From Cryobacterium glaciale (GTDB lineage: Bacteria > Actinomycetota > Actinomycetes > Actinomycetales > Microbacteriaceae), in contig NZ_SOEY01000034.1 of NCBI RefSeq assembly GCF_004402535.1, positions 62,001-126,000 of the forward strand: a stretch of 64,000 nucleotides of DNA. The letters run 5' to 3'. Within the stretch, counting starts at the first letter, position 1; each line of letters starts with the position of its first letter. Below the pieces are notes generated by a model. It saw nothing but the letters and a program-made list of their open reading frames with translations. It ran no database searches and was not told the DNA's origin. Made by a program: the position numbers and the translations under genes. Below are positions 42,539 to 55,567 of the stretch, piece by piece.

Positions 42539-44625
42539 GCGTGGCCCGGATCGTGGGGGGTGACGTGCAGGATGTGCACCGGTTCGGTGAAGGCATCGAG
42601 CCGCACGAAGTTGTCGGCCGACCAGGTCCAGGTGGCTCCCGACACGAGGTCGTGCACGTCGAAGGTGTCGCCGCTTGCAATGCCGAACCGGGTCACGTCG
42701 AGGTGCACGACCGTTTGGCGCACCGAGTGCGGGTCGACGTTGGCGACGATGATGAGGGCATCCGCCTGGCCGGTGCCGGTGAACGCGGCGTCGAGGTACT
42801 TGCTGTAGACGAGGATCGAATCGTCGTCGCTGGCATGGATGTTTAGGTTGCGCAGCTGACGCAGCGCCGGGTGCTTGGCCCGAATGCGGTTGAGCAGGGT
42901 GAGGTACGGCGCCAGGGACTTGCCGAGCTCCTCCGCCTTGCTCCAGTCGCGCGGCCGGTACTCGTATTTCTCGTTGTCGATGCTTTCTTCGGCACCTGGC
43001 CGGGCAACGTTCTCGAACAGGTCGAAGCCGGCATAGACCCCCCAGGTCGGCGCCGCCGTCGCGGCGAGGGCCGCCCGAATCTTGAAGGCCGCCGGCCCGC
43101 CGAACTGCAGGTATTCGGTAAGGATGTCGGGGGTGTTCACGAATAGGTTCGGACGTAGAAAGTCGGGGGTGTCGGAGGCGAGGCCGTGGAAGAATTCCTC
43201 GAGCTCGGTTTTGGTGTTGCGCCAGGTAAAATACGTGTATGACTGCTGGAACCCGACCTTGCCGAGCGCTTGCATGAGGGCCGGTCGGGTGAAGGCTTCG
43301 GCGAGGAAAACCACGTCGGGATCGGTGGCGTTGACCTCATCGATGAGCCATTCCCAGAAGTCGAGCGGCTTGGTATGCGGGTTGTCCACCCGAAAGATGC
43401 GCACGCCGACGCTGATCCAGTAGCGCACGAGGCGCAGCGCTTCGGCACGGATGCCGGCGGGATCGTTGTCGAAATTGATTGGGTAGATGTCTTGGTATTT
43501 TTTCGGCGGGTTCTCGGCGTAGGTGATGGTGCCGTCGGGAAGGGTGGTGAACCATTCCGGGTGCTCCAGCACCCAGGGGTGGTCGGGGGAGGCCTGCAGC
43601 GCAAAGTCGAGGGCCACCTCGATGCCGAGCGAGGCCGCCTTCTTCAGAAAGAAGGTGAAGTCGGCGACGGTGCCGAGGTCGGGGTGGATGGCGTCGTGGC
43701 CGCCGTCTTTCGAGCCGATCGCCCACGGTGAGCCGGGGTCGCCCGGCGCGACCTCGAGCGAATTGTTCGGTCCCTTGCGAAAAGCCTGCCCGATCGGGTG
43801 GATCGGGGGCAGGTACAGCACGTCGAAGCCCATGGCCGCGACGGCGGGCAGGCGCTTGGCCGCGGTACGAAAGGTTCCGCTCTGCCAGCTGCCGTCGGCC
43901 CGGCGCACAGCCCCTTCCGAACGGGGAAAGAACTCGTACCAGGAGCCGACCCCGGCCCTGGCCCGTTCGACGATGATCGTGCGTTCGGCCGAGAGCGAGG
44001 CCAGCCCGGCGAGGGGGTGGGCCGCGATGGCCTGCCGGAGGGCGGCATCCGCTACCGCCAGAAAACGTTCGGTGGCCGATTTTTCAGTGTCGGCGAGGGT
44101 TTTTGCTGCCGTCTGGAACAGGCGGCGAGCGGCAAGTGGGCGGGCCTTGTCCAGACCGGCCTGGCCGAGCAGTGCGCCGCCGATCACGAACATGAGTTCA
44201 ACATCGATGCCCGCCGGAATCTTGATTGCGGCGTTGTGCTCCCAGGTGGCGAAATCGTCGGCGTAGGCGCGGACCCGATAGGTCCAGCGGCCCGCGACGC
44301 CGAGCTGAGCCGCGGTGCCGTAGCGGTCGGCGCCGTCGGCCTGCAGCGTCATGGGATGCCGTGTGGTGCTGGCGTCGGGCGCGGTGAGCTGCAGCTCGAC
44401 ACCGATGAGGTCGTGCCCCTCGCGAAAGGCAGTCGCTGCGAACGGCACGACTTCACCGACGAAGGCGCGGGCCGGCCAGAGATTGTCGTTCAGCTGGGGA
44501 GAGAGGTCGAGAACGGGGATTCGACCTACGAATGCGCCGGCGCTGCTCGAGACCGTGGACACGGTCGCGGGTGCGCTGCTCGATGCTGTCGGCAGGGTCG
44601 TCTTTTTTGCTGCTGTCTTGGCCAC
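42535..44625 (-). CDS. glgE: Alpha-1,4-glucan:maltose-1-phosphate maltosyltransferase GlgE
   Basis: GlgE elongates alpha-1,4-glucans with maltose-1-phosphate. The 696 residues (GTG 44625) have the GlgE N-domain (RIPVLDLSPQLNDNLWPARAFVGEVVPFAATAFREGHDLIGVELQL), SWYEFFPRSEGA, DVLYLPPIHPIGQAFRKGPNN, the nucleophile region IFRVDNPHTKPLDFWEWLI, VFLAEAFTRPALMQALGKVGFQQSYTYFTWRN and VNTPDILTEYLQFGG. A -10 box is 6 nt upstream of GTG 44625; the frame stays open upstream without similarity. TreS-Mak or GlgM genes that would supply maltose-1-phosphate are not in this window. Confidence 0.95.
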   Translation of the reverse strand: MAKTAAKKTTLPTASSSAPATVSTVSSSAGAFVGRIPVLDLSPQLNDNLWPARAFVGEVVPFAATAFREGHDLIGVELQLTAPDASTTRHPMTLQADGADRYGTAAQLGVAGRWTYRVRAYADDFATWEHNAAIKIPAGIDVELMFVIGGALLGQAGLDKARPLAARRLFQTAAKTLADTEKSATERFLAVADAALRQAIAAHPLAGLASLSAERTIIVERARAGVGSWYEFFPRSEGAVRRADGSWQSGTFRTAAKRLPAVAAMGFDVLYLPPIHPIGQAFRKGPNNSLEVAPGDPGSPWAIGSKDGGHDAIHPDLGTVADFTFFLKKAASLGIEVALDFALQASPDHPWVLEHPEWFTTLPDGTITYAENPPKKYQDIYPINFDNDPAGIRAEALRLVRYWISVGVRIFRVDNPHTKPLDFWEWLIDEVNATDPDVVFLAEAFTRPALMQALGKVGFQQSYTYFTWRNTKTELEEFFHGLASDTPDFLRPNLFVNTPDILTEYLQFGGPAAFKIRAALAATAAPTWGVYAGFDLFENVARPGAEESIDNEKYEYRPRDWSKAEELGKSLAPYLTLLNRIRAKHPALRQLRNLNIHASDDDSILVYSKYLDAAFTGTGQADALIIVANVDPHSVRQTVVHLDVTRFGIASGDTFDVHDLVSGATWTWSADNFVRLDAFTEPVHILHVTPHDPGHA

Positions 44626-44631
44626 ACCACG

Positions 44632-44637
44632 ACCGTA
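44632..44637 (-). promoter_or_regulatory. -10 box (TACGGT, reverse strand) of glgE-glgB
   Basis: TACGGT on the reverse strand, 6 nt before GTG 44625; leaderless spacing. Confidence 0.5.
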
Positions 44638-44726
44638 GCGTGAAAGCGTGGCAATGGCTCCCGTCTGGCGCACGGCTCGCCCGGACCTGCGAATTTGGGT
44701 GTTACGTGTTGGACACGTGGCACCCC

Positions 44727-44732
44727 TAAGGT
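44727..44732 (+). promoter_or_regulatory. -10 box (TAAGGT) of glgP
   Basis: TAAGGT lies 7 nt before GTG 44740; leaderless spacing. It faces the glgE promoter about 90 bp away. Confidence 0.5.
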
Positions 44733-44739
44733 TGACCTC

Positions 44740-47307
44740 GTGAAGGCCATCCGCAAATTTACCGTCCGTGCCGTTCTCCCCGAGCCCCTTGCGGCGCTCG
44801 AGGAGCTTGCCGGCAATCTCCGCTGGTCGTGGCACGAGCCCACTCGGCAGCTGTTCGAGCGTATTGCCCCGGATCTGTGGCGCGAGATCGGCACCGATCC
44901 GGTGGCTCTGCTCGGCGCTGTCGACCCGCGCCGCCTCGACGAGCTCGCGCGGGACCGTGACTATGTCGGTGAGGTCAATGCCACCCGCGACGGGCTGCGA
45001 GACTATCTCGAACAGCCGCGCTGGTATCAGGGGCTCGAGGGCGAGAAGCCCGCCGCGATCGCGTACTTCTCACCGGAATTCGGGATCGCCGCTGCCCTGC
45101 CGCAGTACTCAGGCGGTCTCGGCATCCTCGCCGGTGACCACCTCAAGAGCGCCTCCGACCTCGGCCTGCCGCTCGTCGGCGTCGGTCTGTTCTACCGTGC
45201 CGGGTACTTCAGCCAGGCCATCTCGCCCGACGGCTGGCAGATGGAAAGCTACCCGCTGCTCGACCCCGACGGGCTGCCGCTCGCCGTGCTGCGCCGCGCC
45301 GACGGCTCGGCCGTGCAGGTTTCCCTCGCTCTTCCCGACGACCGCACCCTGCACGCGCGGGTCTGGCAGGCCAAGGTGGGCCGGGTGCGCCTGCTGCTGC
45401 TCGACGCCGACATCCCCGAAAACGTCGACGACCTGCGCCTGGTCACGGACCGTCTCTATGGCGGCGGCGGCGAACATCGACTGCTGCAGGAGTTGCTGCT
45501 GGGCATCGGCGGCGCGCGCGCCGTGAAACTGTGGAGCTCGCTGCATGGACTGCCGGAGCCCGAGGTCTTCCACACCAATGAGGGCCACGCCGGGTTCCTC
45601 GGCCTCGAACGTATCTCGAGCCTGATCGGCGAGGGCCTGAGCTTTCAGGAAGCCCTCCAGGTGGCCCGGGCCGGCACCGTCTTCACCACCCATACCCCGG
45701 TCGCCGCCGGCATCGACCGGTTTGAGCGTTCGCTCGTGCGTCGCTATTTCGGCACCGACCTGCTGCCCGGCGTCGACGTGGACGACCTGCTGGCGCTCGG
45801 TGCGGAAAGTTACGCTGGCGGCTCCTCCGAGGTGTTCAACATGGCCATCATGGGGTTGCGCCTCGGCCAGCATGCCAACGGTGTGTCCACCCTGCACGGT
45901 GAGGTCAGCCGCCGCATGTTCAACGGTCTCTGGCCGGGTTTTGACTCAGCGGATGTGCCGATCACGTCGATCACGAATGGTGTGCACGCCCAGAGTTGGA
46001 CCGACCCGGCGCTCAAGAGCCTCGCGCAGGCCCAGCTCGGCACGAGCGACACGTCGATCGCGAATTGGGCCTCGAGCGAGGTGTCCGACCAGGACCTCTG
46101 GTCGGTGCGCGGTCAGATGCGCCTGCAGTTCGTCGAGGATGCCCGCCGTCGGCTGCTGGGCGCCTGGCGCGACCAGAACCCGGGCGGCATCCCGCCGGCC
46201 TGGATCAGCCAGGTCTTCGACCCGAACGTTCTGACCATCGGGTTCGCCCGCCGTGTTCCCACCTACAAGCGCCTCACCCTGATGTTGCACGATCCGGACC
46301 GCTTGCGAGCTCTTCTCCTGCACCCGGAACATCCGATTCAGATCGTCATTGCCGGCAAATCGCACCCCGCCGACGAGGAGGGCAAGCGGCTGATCCAGAA
46401 GATCGTTCAGTTCGCCGCCGACCCGGCCCTGCGCTCGCGCATCGCCTTCCTGCCCGACTACAACATCGCGATGGCTCAGCTGATGTATCCAGGAACGGAT
46501 GTCTGGCTCAACAATCCGCTCCGCCCGCTCGAAGCCTGCGGTACGAGCGGCATGAAAGCGGCTCTCAATGGCGCGCTGAACCTGTCGATCCTCGACGGCT
46601 GGTGGCCGGAATACTATGACGGCAAGAACGGCTGGGCTATTCCGTCGGCCGATTCGGCCGGCGACGCCGCCGAACGCGACCGGCTTGAGGCCGAGGCGCT
46701 CTACGACCTGATCGAACACCAGGTGGCACCGACCTTCTATGAACGGAACGCCGATGACGTTCCCGAACGCTGGGTGTCCAACATCCGTCATACCCTGTCC
46801 ACCCTGTCGCCGCAACTATCCGCTGACCGCATGGTGAGCGAGTACGTGCAGCGACTGTACCGCCCGGCCGGCCACTACGAAGCTCTGATGTCGGCCAACA
46901 ACTACCGTGCCGCCCGTGAACTGGCAGCCTGGAAGGGCCGGATCGTCTCGGCCTGGCCGCAGGTCGCAGTGACCCACGTCGAATCCGGCGGCGTCTCGTC
47001 GGTACCCGAAGTGGGTGATGACCTGCACCTGCGTGCGCACGTGCAGCTGGGCGGACTGGCGCCGGAGGACGTCACCGTCGAGGTCGTCTACGGCAAGAGC
47101 CTCGGCACCGACGAACTGCGTAATGTGGCCATCCAAGCGCTCGAACCGGCCCCCGTGAAGGAAGCCCCGGTCGGCGGGGCCACGCTGTTCACCGGAACGG
47201 TCGAACTCGACCGGGCCGGAGCGTTCGGGTACACCGTGCGTGTCGTTCCCCGGAACGACCTGCTGATCAGTCCGGCCGAGATGGGCCTGGTCGCCGTCGC
47301 GAACTGA
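44740..47307 (+). CDS. glgP: Alpha-glucan (maltodextrin/glycogen) phosphorylase
   Basis: It releases glucose-1-phosphate from alpha-1,4-glucans, using PLP. The 855 residues fit the actinobacterial long GlgP group. An N-terminal DUF3417 domain (EPLAALEELAGNLRWSWHEPTRQLFERI) precedes the GT35 core: YFSPEFGIAAALPQYSGGLGILAGDHLKSASDLGLPLVGVGLFYR, FHTNEGHAGFLGLERI, GFARRVPTYKRLTLML, IVIAGKSHPADEEGK and the PLP-lysine region CGTSGMKAALNGALNLSILDGWWPEYYDG. GTG 44740 is chosen from the conserved KAIRKFTVRAVLPE start and the -10 box. Confidence 0.95.
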   Translation: MKAIRKFTVRAVLPEPLAALEELAGNLRWSWHEPTRQLFERIAPDLWREIGTDPVALLGAVDPRRLDELARDRDYVGEVNATRDGLRDYLEQPRWYQGLEGEKPAAIAYFSPEFGIAAALPQYSGGLGILAGDHLKSASDLGLPLVGVGLFYRAGYFSQAISPDGWQMESYPLLDPDGLPLAVLRRADGSAVQVSLALPDDRTLHARVWQAKVGRVRLLLLDADIPENVDDLRLVTDRLYGGGGEHRLLQELLLGIGGARAVKLWSSLHGLPEPEVFHTNEGHAGFLGLERISSLIGEGLSFQEALQVARAGTVFTTHTPVAAGIDRFERSLVRRYFGTDLLPGVDVDDLLALGAESYAGGSSEVFNMAIMGLRLGQHANGVSTLHGEVSRRMFNGLWPGFDSADVPITSITNGVHAQSWTDPALKSLAQAQLGTSDTSIANWASSEVSDQDLWSVRGQMRLQFVEDARRRLLGAWRDQNPGGIPPAWISQVFDPNVLTIGFARRVPTYKRLTLMLHDPDRLRALLLHPEHPIQIVIAGKSHPADEEGKRLIQKIVQFAADPALRSRIAFLPDYNIAMAQLMYPGTDVWLNNPLRPLEACGTSGMKAALNGALNLSILDGWWPEYYDGKNGWAIPSADSAGDAAERDRLEAEALYDLIEHQVAPTFYERNADDVPERWVSNIRHTLSTLSPQLSADRMVSEYVQRLYRPAGHYEALMSANNYRAARELAAWKGRIVSAWPQVAVTHVESGGVSSVPEVGDDLHLRAHVQLGGLAPEDVTVEVVYGKSLGTDELRNVAIQALEPAPVKEAPVGGATLFTGTVELDRAGAFGYTVRVVPRNDLLISPAEMGLVAVAN

Positions 47308-47315
47308 GCCCGGGG

Positions 47316-49394
47316 TCAGACCCGCGGCGTGCGGCGCGGCACGAACGCGCCGTGTGCGCGCATCAGCTGCATCGAGGCTCCCGGCACGATCAGGGGAGTA
47401 CCGGGCGCGTGTTCGAGACGAAAGTCGCGCAGGTCGTCGTGACTGGAATCCCAGAGCAGCGTGTAGGCATCCACTCCCTCATGCGCGGGCAGGGTGACCG
47501 TCTCGTCCTGCTCCCGGGCGTTGATCACGAGCAGTATGCGGTTGAACGCTTCGTGCTCGGGGGTGGACGCAGCCATGTACTGCAGGGTGCGCTCGGTCGG
47601 CGAGTTCCAGGCGTCGCCGGTGAGCGCCTCGCCGGCACTGTTGTACCAGTCCAGCTGGCTGGCGCTCGGCGTCGTCTCTCCGAACCGCCCGAAGTGCACC
47701 GGTCGCAACGCGGGGTTCTCCCGGCGCAGCTGCAGCAGGCGGCGGGTGACCCGGTGCAGGTCCTGCTGCCAGTCGTCGAAGTCCCAGTTGAGCCAGGTCA
47801 GCTCGCTGTCCTGGCAGTAGGCGTTGTTGTTTCCGCGCTGGCTGCGCCCGAACTCGTCGCCGGCCGTGAGCATGGGAATGCCGGCCGACAGCAGCAGCGT
47901 ACCGAGCAGGTTGCGCATGGCCTTGCGCCTTGTCGCCAGAATCGCCACGTCGCGAGTCGGCCCCTCGACGCCGTGGTTGTAGGAGCTGTTCTTGTCGGTG
48001 CCGTCACGGTTCGACTCGCCGTTGCCGAGGTTGTGCTTCACGTCGTAGGCGGTCAGGTCGGCGAGTGTGAATCCGTCGTGCGCGGTGATGAAGTTGAGCG
48101 AGGCGAGCGGCCCGCGAGCTTCCGAGAAGGTGTTCGACGACCCCGCGACGCGGGTCGCGAACCGGCCGATGCCGCTGCCTGCCGAGCCGGTCAGGCGCAG
48201 GCTTTTCATATCCGACAGCCAGAAATCGCGCATGCGGTCGCGGTAGCGGTCGTTCCACTCGGTCCAGCCCGGCGGGAAATTGCCGGTCTGCCAGCCGCCC
48301 TGGCCGACATCCCACGGTTCCGCGATGAGTTTCACGCCGGCCAGCTCCGGGTCGTCCCGAATCTCGGTGAGCAGCGGATGCTCCGGGTCGTAGACGACGC
48401 CGGCGTCCCGGCCGAGCGTCGCGGCCAGGTCGAAGCGGAACCCGTCGATCTGCAGGTCGTTGGCCCAGTAGCGCAGCGAATCGAGCACGAGCCGTTTTGG
48501 CACGTCGTGGCTGAAGTTGACCGTATTGCCGCAGCCGGTCACGTCGATGTAGGCGCCGGAGTCATCCTGCCGGTAGTAGGCCGCGTTGTCGATGCCGCGC
48601 AGGCTCGTGACCGGTCCGTTGCGTCCCTCTTCGGCGGTGTGGTTGTAGACCACGTCGAGGATGACCTCGAGGCCGGCCTCGTGCAGCAGCTTGACCATGC
48701 CCTTGAACTCGCGCAGCACGGCTGCCGGCCCGGCGGACTGGGCCGCCTGGGTGGCGTAGTCGGCGTGCGGGGTGAAGAAGTTGAGGGTGTTGTACCCCCA
48801 ATAGTTGATCAGGCCCTGTTTGATCAGGCGCTGCTCCGAGACGAACGCCTGCACCGGCAGCAGTTCGACCGCGGTCACGCCGAGGTCTTTCAGGTAGGCG
48901 ATGGTCGATTCGTGGGCGAGACCCGCGTAGGTTCCGCGCAGCGCGGCCGGAACCAACGGGTTCAGCCGGCTGAGGCCGCGCACGTGCGCCTCGTAGACCA
49001 CGGTGTGATCGAGGGCCGTTGCCGGTTTTCCGGTGCCGTTCCAGTCGAAATAGTCGTCGACGACCGAGGACTGCCACAGCCCGGCCCCGACCCGCACCAG
49101 ACCACGAGAATATGGTTCAATCAGGGTTTTTTCCGGGTGGAACGAGTTCTTCTGGCTCGCCGGACCCGACACCCGGATGCCGTAGCGTCGCCCAGGCGAC
49201 AGGGTGCGCGATTTGCCGGACCAGACGCCGTGCACGTCCATGGTCATCGGCACGCTCTTGATGATCCAGTTCGGGTCGGTGTCGTCGAACAGGCACAGGT
49301 CCATCGCGTCGGCGTGCTCGGCCCATACGCGGAGTTCGCCGCCGGCGCTGGTCAATCGCACACCGAGGTTGCGCAGGGGGTCGGTGGAACTCAT
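47316..49394 (-). CDS. glgX: Glycogen debranching enzyme GlgX
   Basis: This GH13 isoamylase-type enzyme hydrolyses alpha-1,6 branches left after phosphorolysis. The 692 residues show the CBM48 module (VRLTSAGGELRVWAEHADAMDLCLFDD), VILDVVYNHTAEEG, the nucleophile region IDGFRFDLAATLGRDAG, KLIAEPWDVGQGGWQTGNFP, NFITAHDGFTLADLTAYDVKHNLGNGE and LTAGDEFGRSQRGNNNAYCQD. ATG 49394 is supported by a -10 box 7 nt upstream. It is convergent with glgP, the two stops being 8 bp apart. Confidence 0.95.
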   Translation of the reverse strand: MSSTDPLRNLGVRLTSAGGELRVWAEHADAMDLCLFDDTDPNWIIKSVPMTMDVHGVWSGKSRTLSPGRRYGIRVSGPASQKNSFHPEKTLIEPYSRGLVRVGAGLWQSSVVDDYFDWNGTGKPATALDHTVVYEAHVRGLSRLNPLVPAALRGTYAGLAHESTIAYLKDLGVTAVELLPVQAFVSEQRLIKQGLINYWGYNTLNFFTPHADYATQAAQSAGPAAVLREFKGMVKLLHEAGLEVILDVVYNHTAEEGRNGPVTSLRGIDNAAYYRQDDSGAYIDVTGCGNTVNFSHDVPKRLVLDSLRYWANDLQIDGFRFDLAATLGRDAGVVYDPEHPLLTEIRDDPELAGVKLIAEPWDVGQGGWQTGNFPPGWTEWNDRYRDRMRDFWLSDMKSLRLTGSAGSGIGRFATRVAGSSNTFSEARGPLASLNFITAHDGFTLADLTAYDVKHNLGNGESNRDGTDKNSSYNHGVEGPTRDVAILATRRKAMRNLLGTLLLSAGIPMLTAGDEFGRSQRGNNNAYCQDSELTWLNWDFDDWQQDLHRVTRRLLQLRRENPALRPVHFGRFGETTPSASQLDWYNSAGEALTGDAWNSPTERTLQYMAASTPEHEAFNRILLVINAREQDETVTLPAHEGVDAYTLLWDSSHDDLRDFRLEHAPGTPLIVPGASMQLMRAHGAFVPRRTPRV

Positions 49395-49401
49395 GGGTTC
49401 A

Positions 49402-49407
49402 AGAGTA
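49402..49407 (-). promoter_or_regulatory. -10 box (TACTCT, reverse strand) of glgX
   Basis: TACTCT on the reverse strand, 7 nt before ATG 49394. Confidence 0.5.
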
Positions 49408-49466
49408 ATCAGTGCGGGGGAGCGTGACGACCACCGGCATCCGCTCGACGGTAAATTTTGGGGGCG

Positions 49467-49472
49467 TAAAAT
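49467..49472 (+). promoter_or_regulatory. -10 box (TAAAAT) of the cysteine desulfurase gene
   Basis: TAAAAT lies 7 nt before ATG 49480 and is the closest to a consensus -10 among the leaderless set. Confidence 0.6.
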
Positions 49473-49479
49473 AGGGCGC

Positions 49480-50676
49480 ATGGTTGTCTATTTGGACCAT
49501 GCGGCGACCACGCCCATGCTTCCCGCCGCTATTACTGCCTATGCCGAAGCGATGGGCATCGTCGGCAACCCCGCCTCGGTGCACAGCCAGGGCCAGAACG
49601 CGAAACGGATGCTCGAAGAGTCGCGTGAAATCGTGGCCGCCAGCCTTCACTGCGACCCGATCGAGGTGGTCTTCACCGGCAGCGGAACCGAGGCCATCAA
49701 CCTCGGCATCAAGGGCCTGTACTGGGCACGCGCCCCGCGCCGCCGCATCCTGGTGCCCGGTGGCGAACACCACGCGACCCTCGACACCGTCGAGTGGCTC
49801 GCGCAGCATGACGGAGCGACCGTCGAGTGGATCCCGCTCGACGACCAGGGACGCATCGATCTCGGCACGCTCGCGGCTGCCATCGCGCGTGACCCCCTCG
49901 ATGTGGCGCTGGTGAGCGTGATCATGGCCAACAACGAGGTCGGCACGATCGAGCCCGTCGCGGAGGTGGCGGCGCTCGCCGCGGCCCACGGCATTCCCGT
50001 GCACGTCGACGCCGTCGCGGCCTACGGCTACATTCCGGTGGACTTTCGCACGCTCGCCGCTGCCGGAGTGTCGGCGCTGAGCGTCTCGGCGCACAAGATC
50101 GGCGGTCCGGTCGGCATCGGCGCCCTCGTGCTCGGCCGCGCCACCACGGTCGAACCGCTCATCCACGGCGGCGGGCAGCAGCGCAAGGTGCGCAGCGGTA
50201 CTCAGGATGTTGCGGCGGCGGTCTCGTTCGCGGTGGCGGCATCCGCTGTTCTCGACCGGTTGTCGGCGGCTGCGGGTGGCGTCGAAACCGCCCGTCTGGC
50301 CGCGCTGCGCGACCGGGTGATCGACGGGGTGGCCCGGCTCGCCCCCGGTGCGGTGCTGAACGGCGACCCTGTGCACCGGCTGCCCGGCAACGCCCACTTC
50401 AGCTTTGCCGGCTGCGAGGGTGACTCGCTGTTGTTCCTGCTCGACGCTGCCGGGGTGTCGGTGTCGACCGGGTCGGCCTGCCAGGCCGGTGTGCCAGAAC
50501 CGTCGCACGTACTCCGGGCCATGGGGCGGAGCGAGGCCGAGTCCCGCGGTGCCCTGCGCATCACGCTTGGCCACTCGTCGACCGAGGCCGACGTCGACGC
50601 GCTGCTCGCGGCCCTGCCGGCCGCGCACGCTCAGGCGCTCGCCGCCGGCATGGCCGATCGGGTGCCGGGGCGCTGA
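49480..50676 (+). CDS. Cysteine desulfurase (IscS/NifS type)
   Basis: It takes sulfur from cysteine as a persulfide for tRNA thiolation or Fe-S assembly. The 398 residues show [62 protein letters not shown], the PLP lysine in [32 protein letters not shown] and the catalytic Cys loop [20 protein letters not shown]. No scaffold (IscU) gene follows; the next gene is the tRNA thiolase mnmA, so it probably acts as its sulfur donor. Confidence 0.94.
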   Translation: MVVYLDHAATTPMLPAAITAYAEAMGIVGNPASVHSQGQNAKRMLEESREIVAASLHCDPIEVVFTGSGTEAINLGIKGLYWARAPRRRILVPGGEHHATLDTVEWLAQHDGATVEWIPLDDQGRIDLGTLAAAIARDPLDVALVSVIMANNEVGTIEPVAEVAALAAAHGIPVHVDAVAAYGYIPVDFRTLAAAGVSALSVSAHKIGGPVGIGALVLGRATTVEPLIHGGGQQRKVRSGTQDVAAAVSFAVAASAVLDRLSAAAGGVETARLAALRDRVIDGVARLAPGAVLNGDPVHRLPGNAHFSFAGCEGDSLLFLLDAAGVSVSTGSACQAGVPEPSHVLRAMGRSEAESRGALRITLGHSSTEADVDALLAALPAAHAQALAAGMADRVPGR

Positions 50677-50678
50677 CG

Positions 50679-50707
50679 TTGGCTCCAACAGGCACTCCGC
50701 GTACACT
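50679..50707 (+). promoter_or_regulatory. mnmA promoter (TTGGCT-N17-TACACT)
   Basis: -35 TTGGCT (50679-50684) and -10 TACACT (50702-50707) have ideal 17-bp spacing. The -10 ends 6 nt before GTG 50714. Confidence 0.65.
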
Positions 50708-50713
50708 CGTTGG

Positions 50714-54137
<3,424 letters not shown>

Positions 54138-54188
54138 GTTCACTCCCTCAACGGTCGAGTCTGCGCGGTGATCGCGCCGCGGTCCGGC

Positions 54189-55331
54189 CTACTCGGGCTT
54201 GAGAATGACCTTGGTCCACCCCTTGTTGCGATCGCCGAAGTTCTTGTAGGCATCCGCGGCGTCGCTGAGGGGGATCTCGTGGGAAACGATCCATGACGGC
54301 GTGGCCTTGCCCACGGCAATGAGGTCGCGCAATTGCCGATTGTATTTCTTCACCGGGCATTGGCCGCTGCCCATACTCTGGCCTTTAAGCCACTGCAGGC
54401 CGTAGTCGATGGCAAGCTTGCCCTGTTTGGCGTTCGCGTCGAAGCCGCCGGGATCTGCCGGCAAAAAGACGCCGACAACGCCAATGCCCCCGGTAATGCG
54501 CACGGACTGAATCAGCCGATTCAGAGTCATCGCGGGATCTTCGGTGCCCTGTGGGTCGTGGGCCTGATAGCCCACGCATTCACAACCCCGGTCCGCGCCG
54601 ATACCCTTCGTCTGGTCCAAGATGAACTGAACCGGGTCTGTCTTTGAATCATCCACGGCGATCGCACCGATCTGCTCGGCGAGGGCCAGCCGATCCGGGC
54701 GTCGGTCCACCACCCAGACCTTACTCGCGCCCTTGATCGTTGCAGACAGGGCGGCCATCAGCCCGACCGGACCCGCGCCATAAATCACTACCGTGTCGCC
54801 GGGGATCACGCCGGCCATTTCGGTGGCGTGGTAGCCCGTAGGAAAGATGTCCGAGAGCATCACGTAATCGTTCTGCTTTTCTATGGCGTCTTCACCGAGG
54901 CGTAGGCAATTGTTGTCGCCGTAGGGCACACGCAACATTTCGGCCTGCCCACCAGGGTACGGACCCATGCCAGCGAAGCCGTAGGCAGCGCCCGCGCCGA
55001 CCGGGTCCGGTTGAGTAGTCATGCAGTAATTGGTAAATCCGCGTTCGCAATTCTTACAGAAGCCGCAGGAGATATTAAACGGCAACACGACCCGATCGCC
55101 GACCTTGACGGCGTCGACGCCGTTGCCGACTTCGATGACCTCGCCCATGTTCTCGTGACCAAACGTGCGTCCAGCCTCGAAATCGGTTCGTCCCTCGTAC
55201 ATGTGCAAATCTGAACCGCAAATATTTGTAGCTGTGATGTGTACCAAAACGTCGGTGGGGCGTTCGATCTTGGCGTCCGGAACCTCTTCAACACTGACCG
55301 AGTTGGGGCCTTTGTAAACGACTGCTTTCAT
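54189..55331 (-). CDS. fdhA: Glutathione-independent formaldehyde dehydrogenase (MDR family)
   Basis: The 380 residues match the glutathione-independent FDH group: MKAVVYKGPNSVSVEEVPDAKIERPTDVLVHITATNICGSDLHMYEGRTDFEAGRTFGHENMGEVIEVGNGV has the catalytic Cys and His. CGFCKNCERGFTNYC is the structural zinc site. GAAYGFAGMGPYPGGQAEMLRVP and IYGAGPVGLMAALSATIKGASKVWVVDRRPDR give the NAD fold. It lies on the reverse strand between two forward housekeeping genes, beside pseudogenes. Its upstream region is visibly AT-richer than the neighbourhood, suggesting later arrival. Formaldehyde as substrate is by family. Confidence 0.9.
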   Translation of the reverse strand: MKAVVYKGPNSVSVEEVPDAKIERPTDVLVHITATNICGSDLHMYEGRTDFEAGRTFGHENMGEVIEVGNGVDAVKVGDRVVLPFNISCGFCKNCERGFTNYCMTTQPDPVGAGAAYGFAGMGPYPGGQAEMLRVPYGDNNCLRLGEDAIEKQNDYVMLSDIFPTGYHATEMAGVIPGDTVVIYGAGPVGLMAALSATIKGASKVWVVDRRPDRLALAEQIGAIAVDDSKTDPVQFILDQTKGIGADRGCECVGYQAHDPQGTEDPAMTLNRLIQSVRITGGIGVVGVFLPADPGGFDANAKQGKLAIDYGLQWLKGQSMGSGQCPVKKYNRQLRDLIAVGKATPSWIVSHEIPLSDAADAYKNFGDRNKGWTKVILKPE

Positions 55332-55359
55332 TTCTCTTCACTCCCATATTTTCGTGACG

Positions 55360-55384
55360 GTGAAGACAGAAGTTCCGTCTTCAC
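55360..55384 (-). promoter_or_regulatory. 8-bp inverted repeat upstream of fdhA, candidate operator
   Basis: GTGAAGAC (55360-55367) and GTCTTCAC (55377-55384) are exact reverse complements around 9 nt. It starts 28 bp upstream of the fdhA ATG. It could be a repressor site or a leader hairpin. Confidence 0.45.
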
Positions 55385-55567
55385 TTACGGAGATGTTCTG
55401 AGTCTGAATGTCCGAACAGCCGCGGGCCGCACGGAAAGTGTGCATACCTCAGGTCTATCATGATCACATTTCACCTGCCAGTTTCGCTCTGACACGGGTG
55501 GGCGGAAGTGCGTTGGCTGGATCGTCGTCACGGAAAACAGGTCTTCGTCACGAAACAACAGAAGACG

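Noticed and set aside
40412..42808. Open frame of about 800 codons antisense to glgB and part of glgE
   Set aside because: The opposite strand encodes clear GlgB and GlgE; the antisense translation has no family features and is a GC-rich shadow.
47352..49427. Open frame of about 690 codons antisense to glgX
   Set aside because: It mirrors GlgX codons and is rich in Val, Gly and Arg with no recognisable motif.
55332..55567. tRNA or small RNA gene in the fdhA upstream region
   Set aside because: No cloverleaf or T-arm sequence is visible; only the inverted repeat at 55360-55384 stands out.
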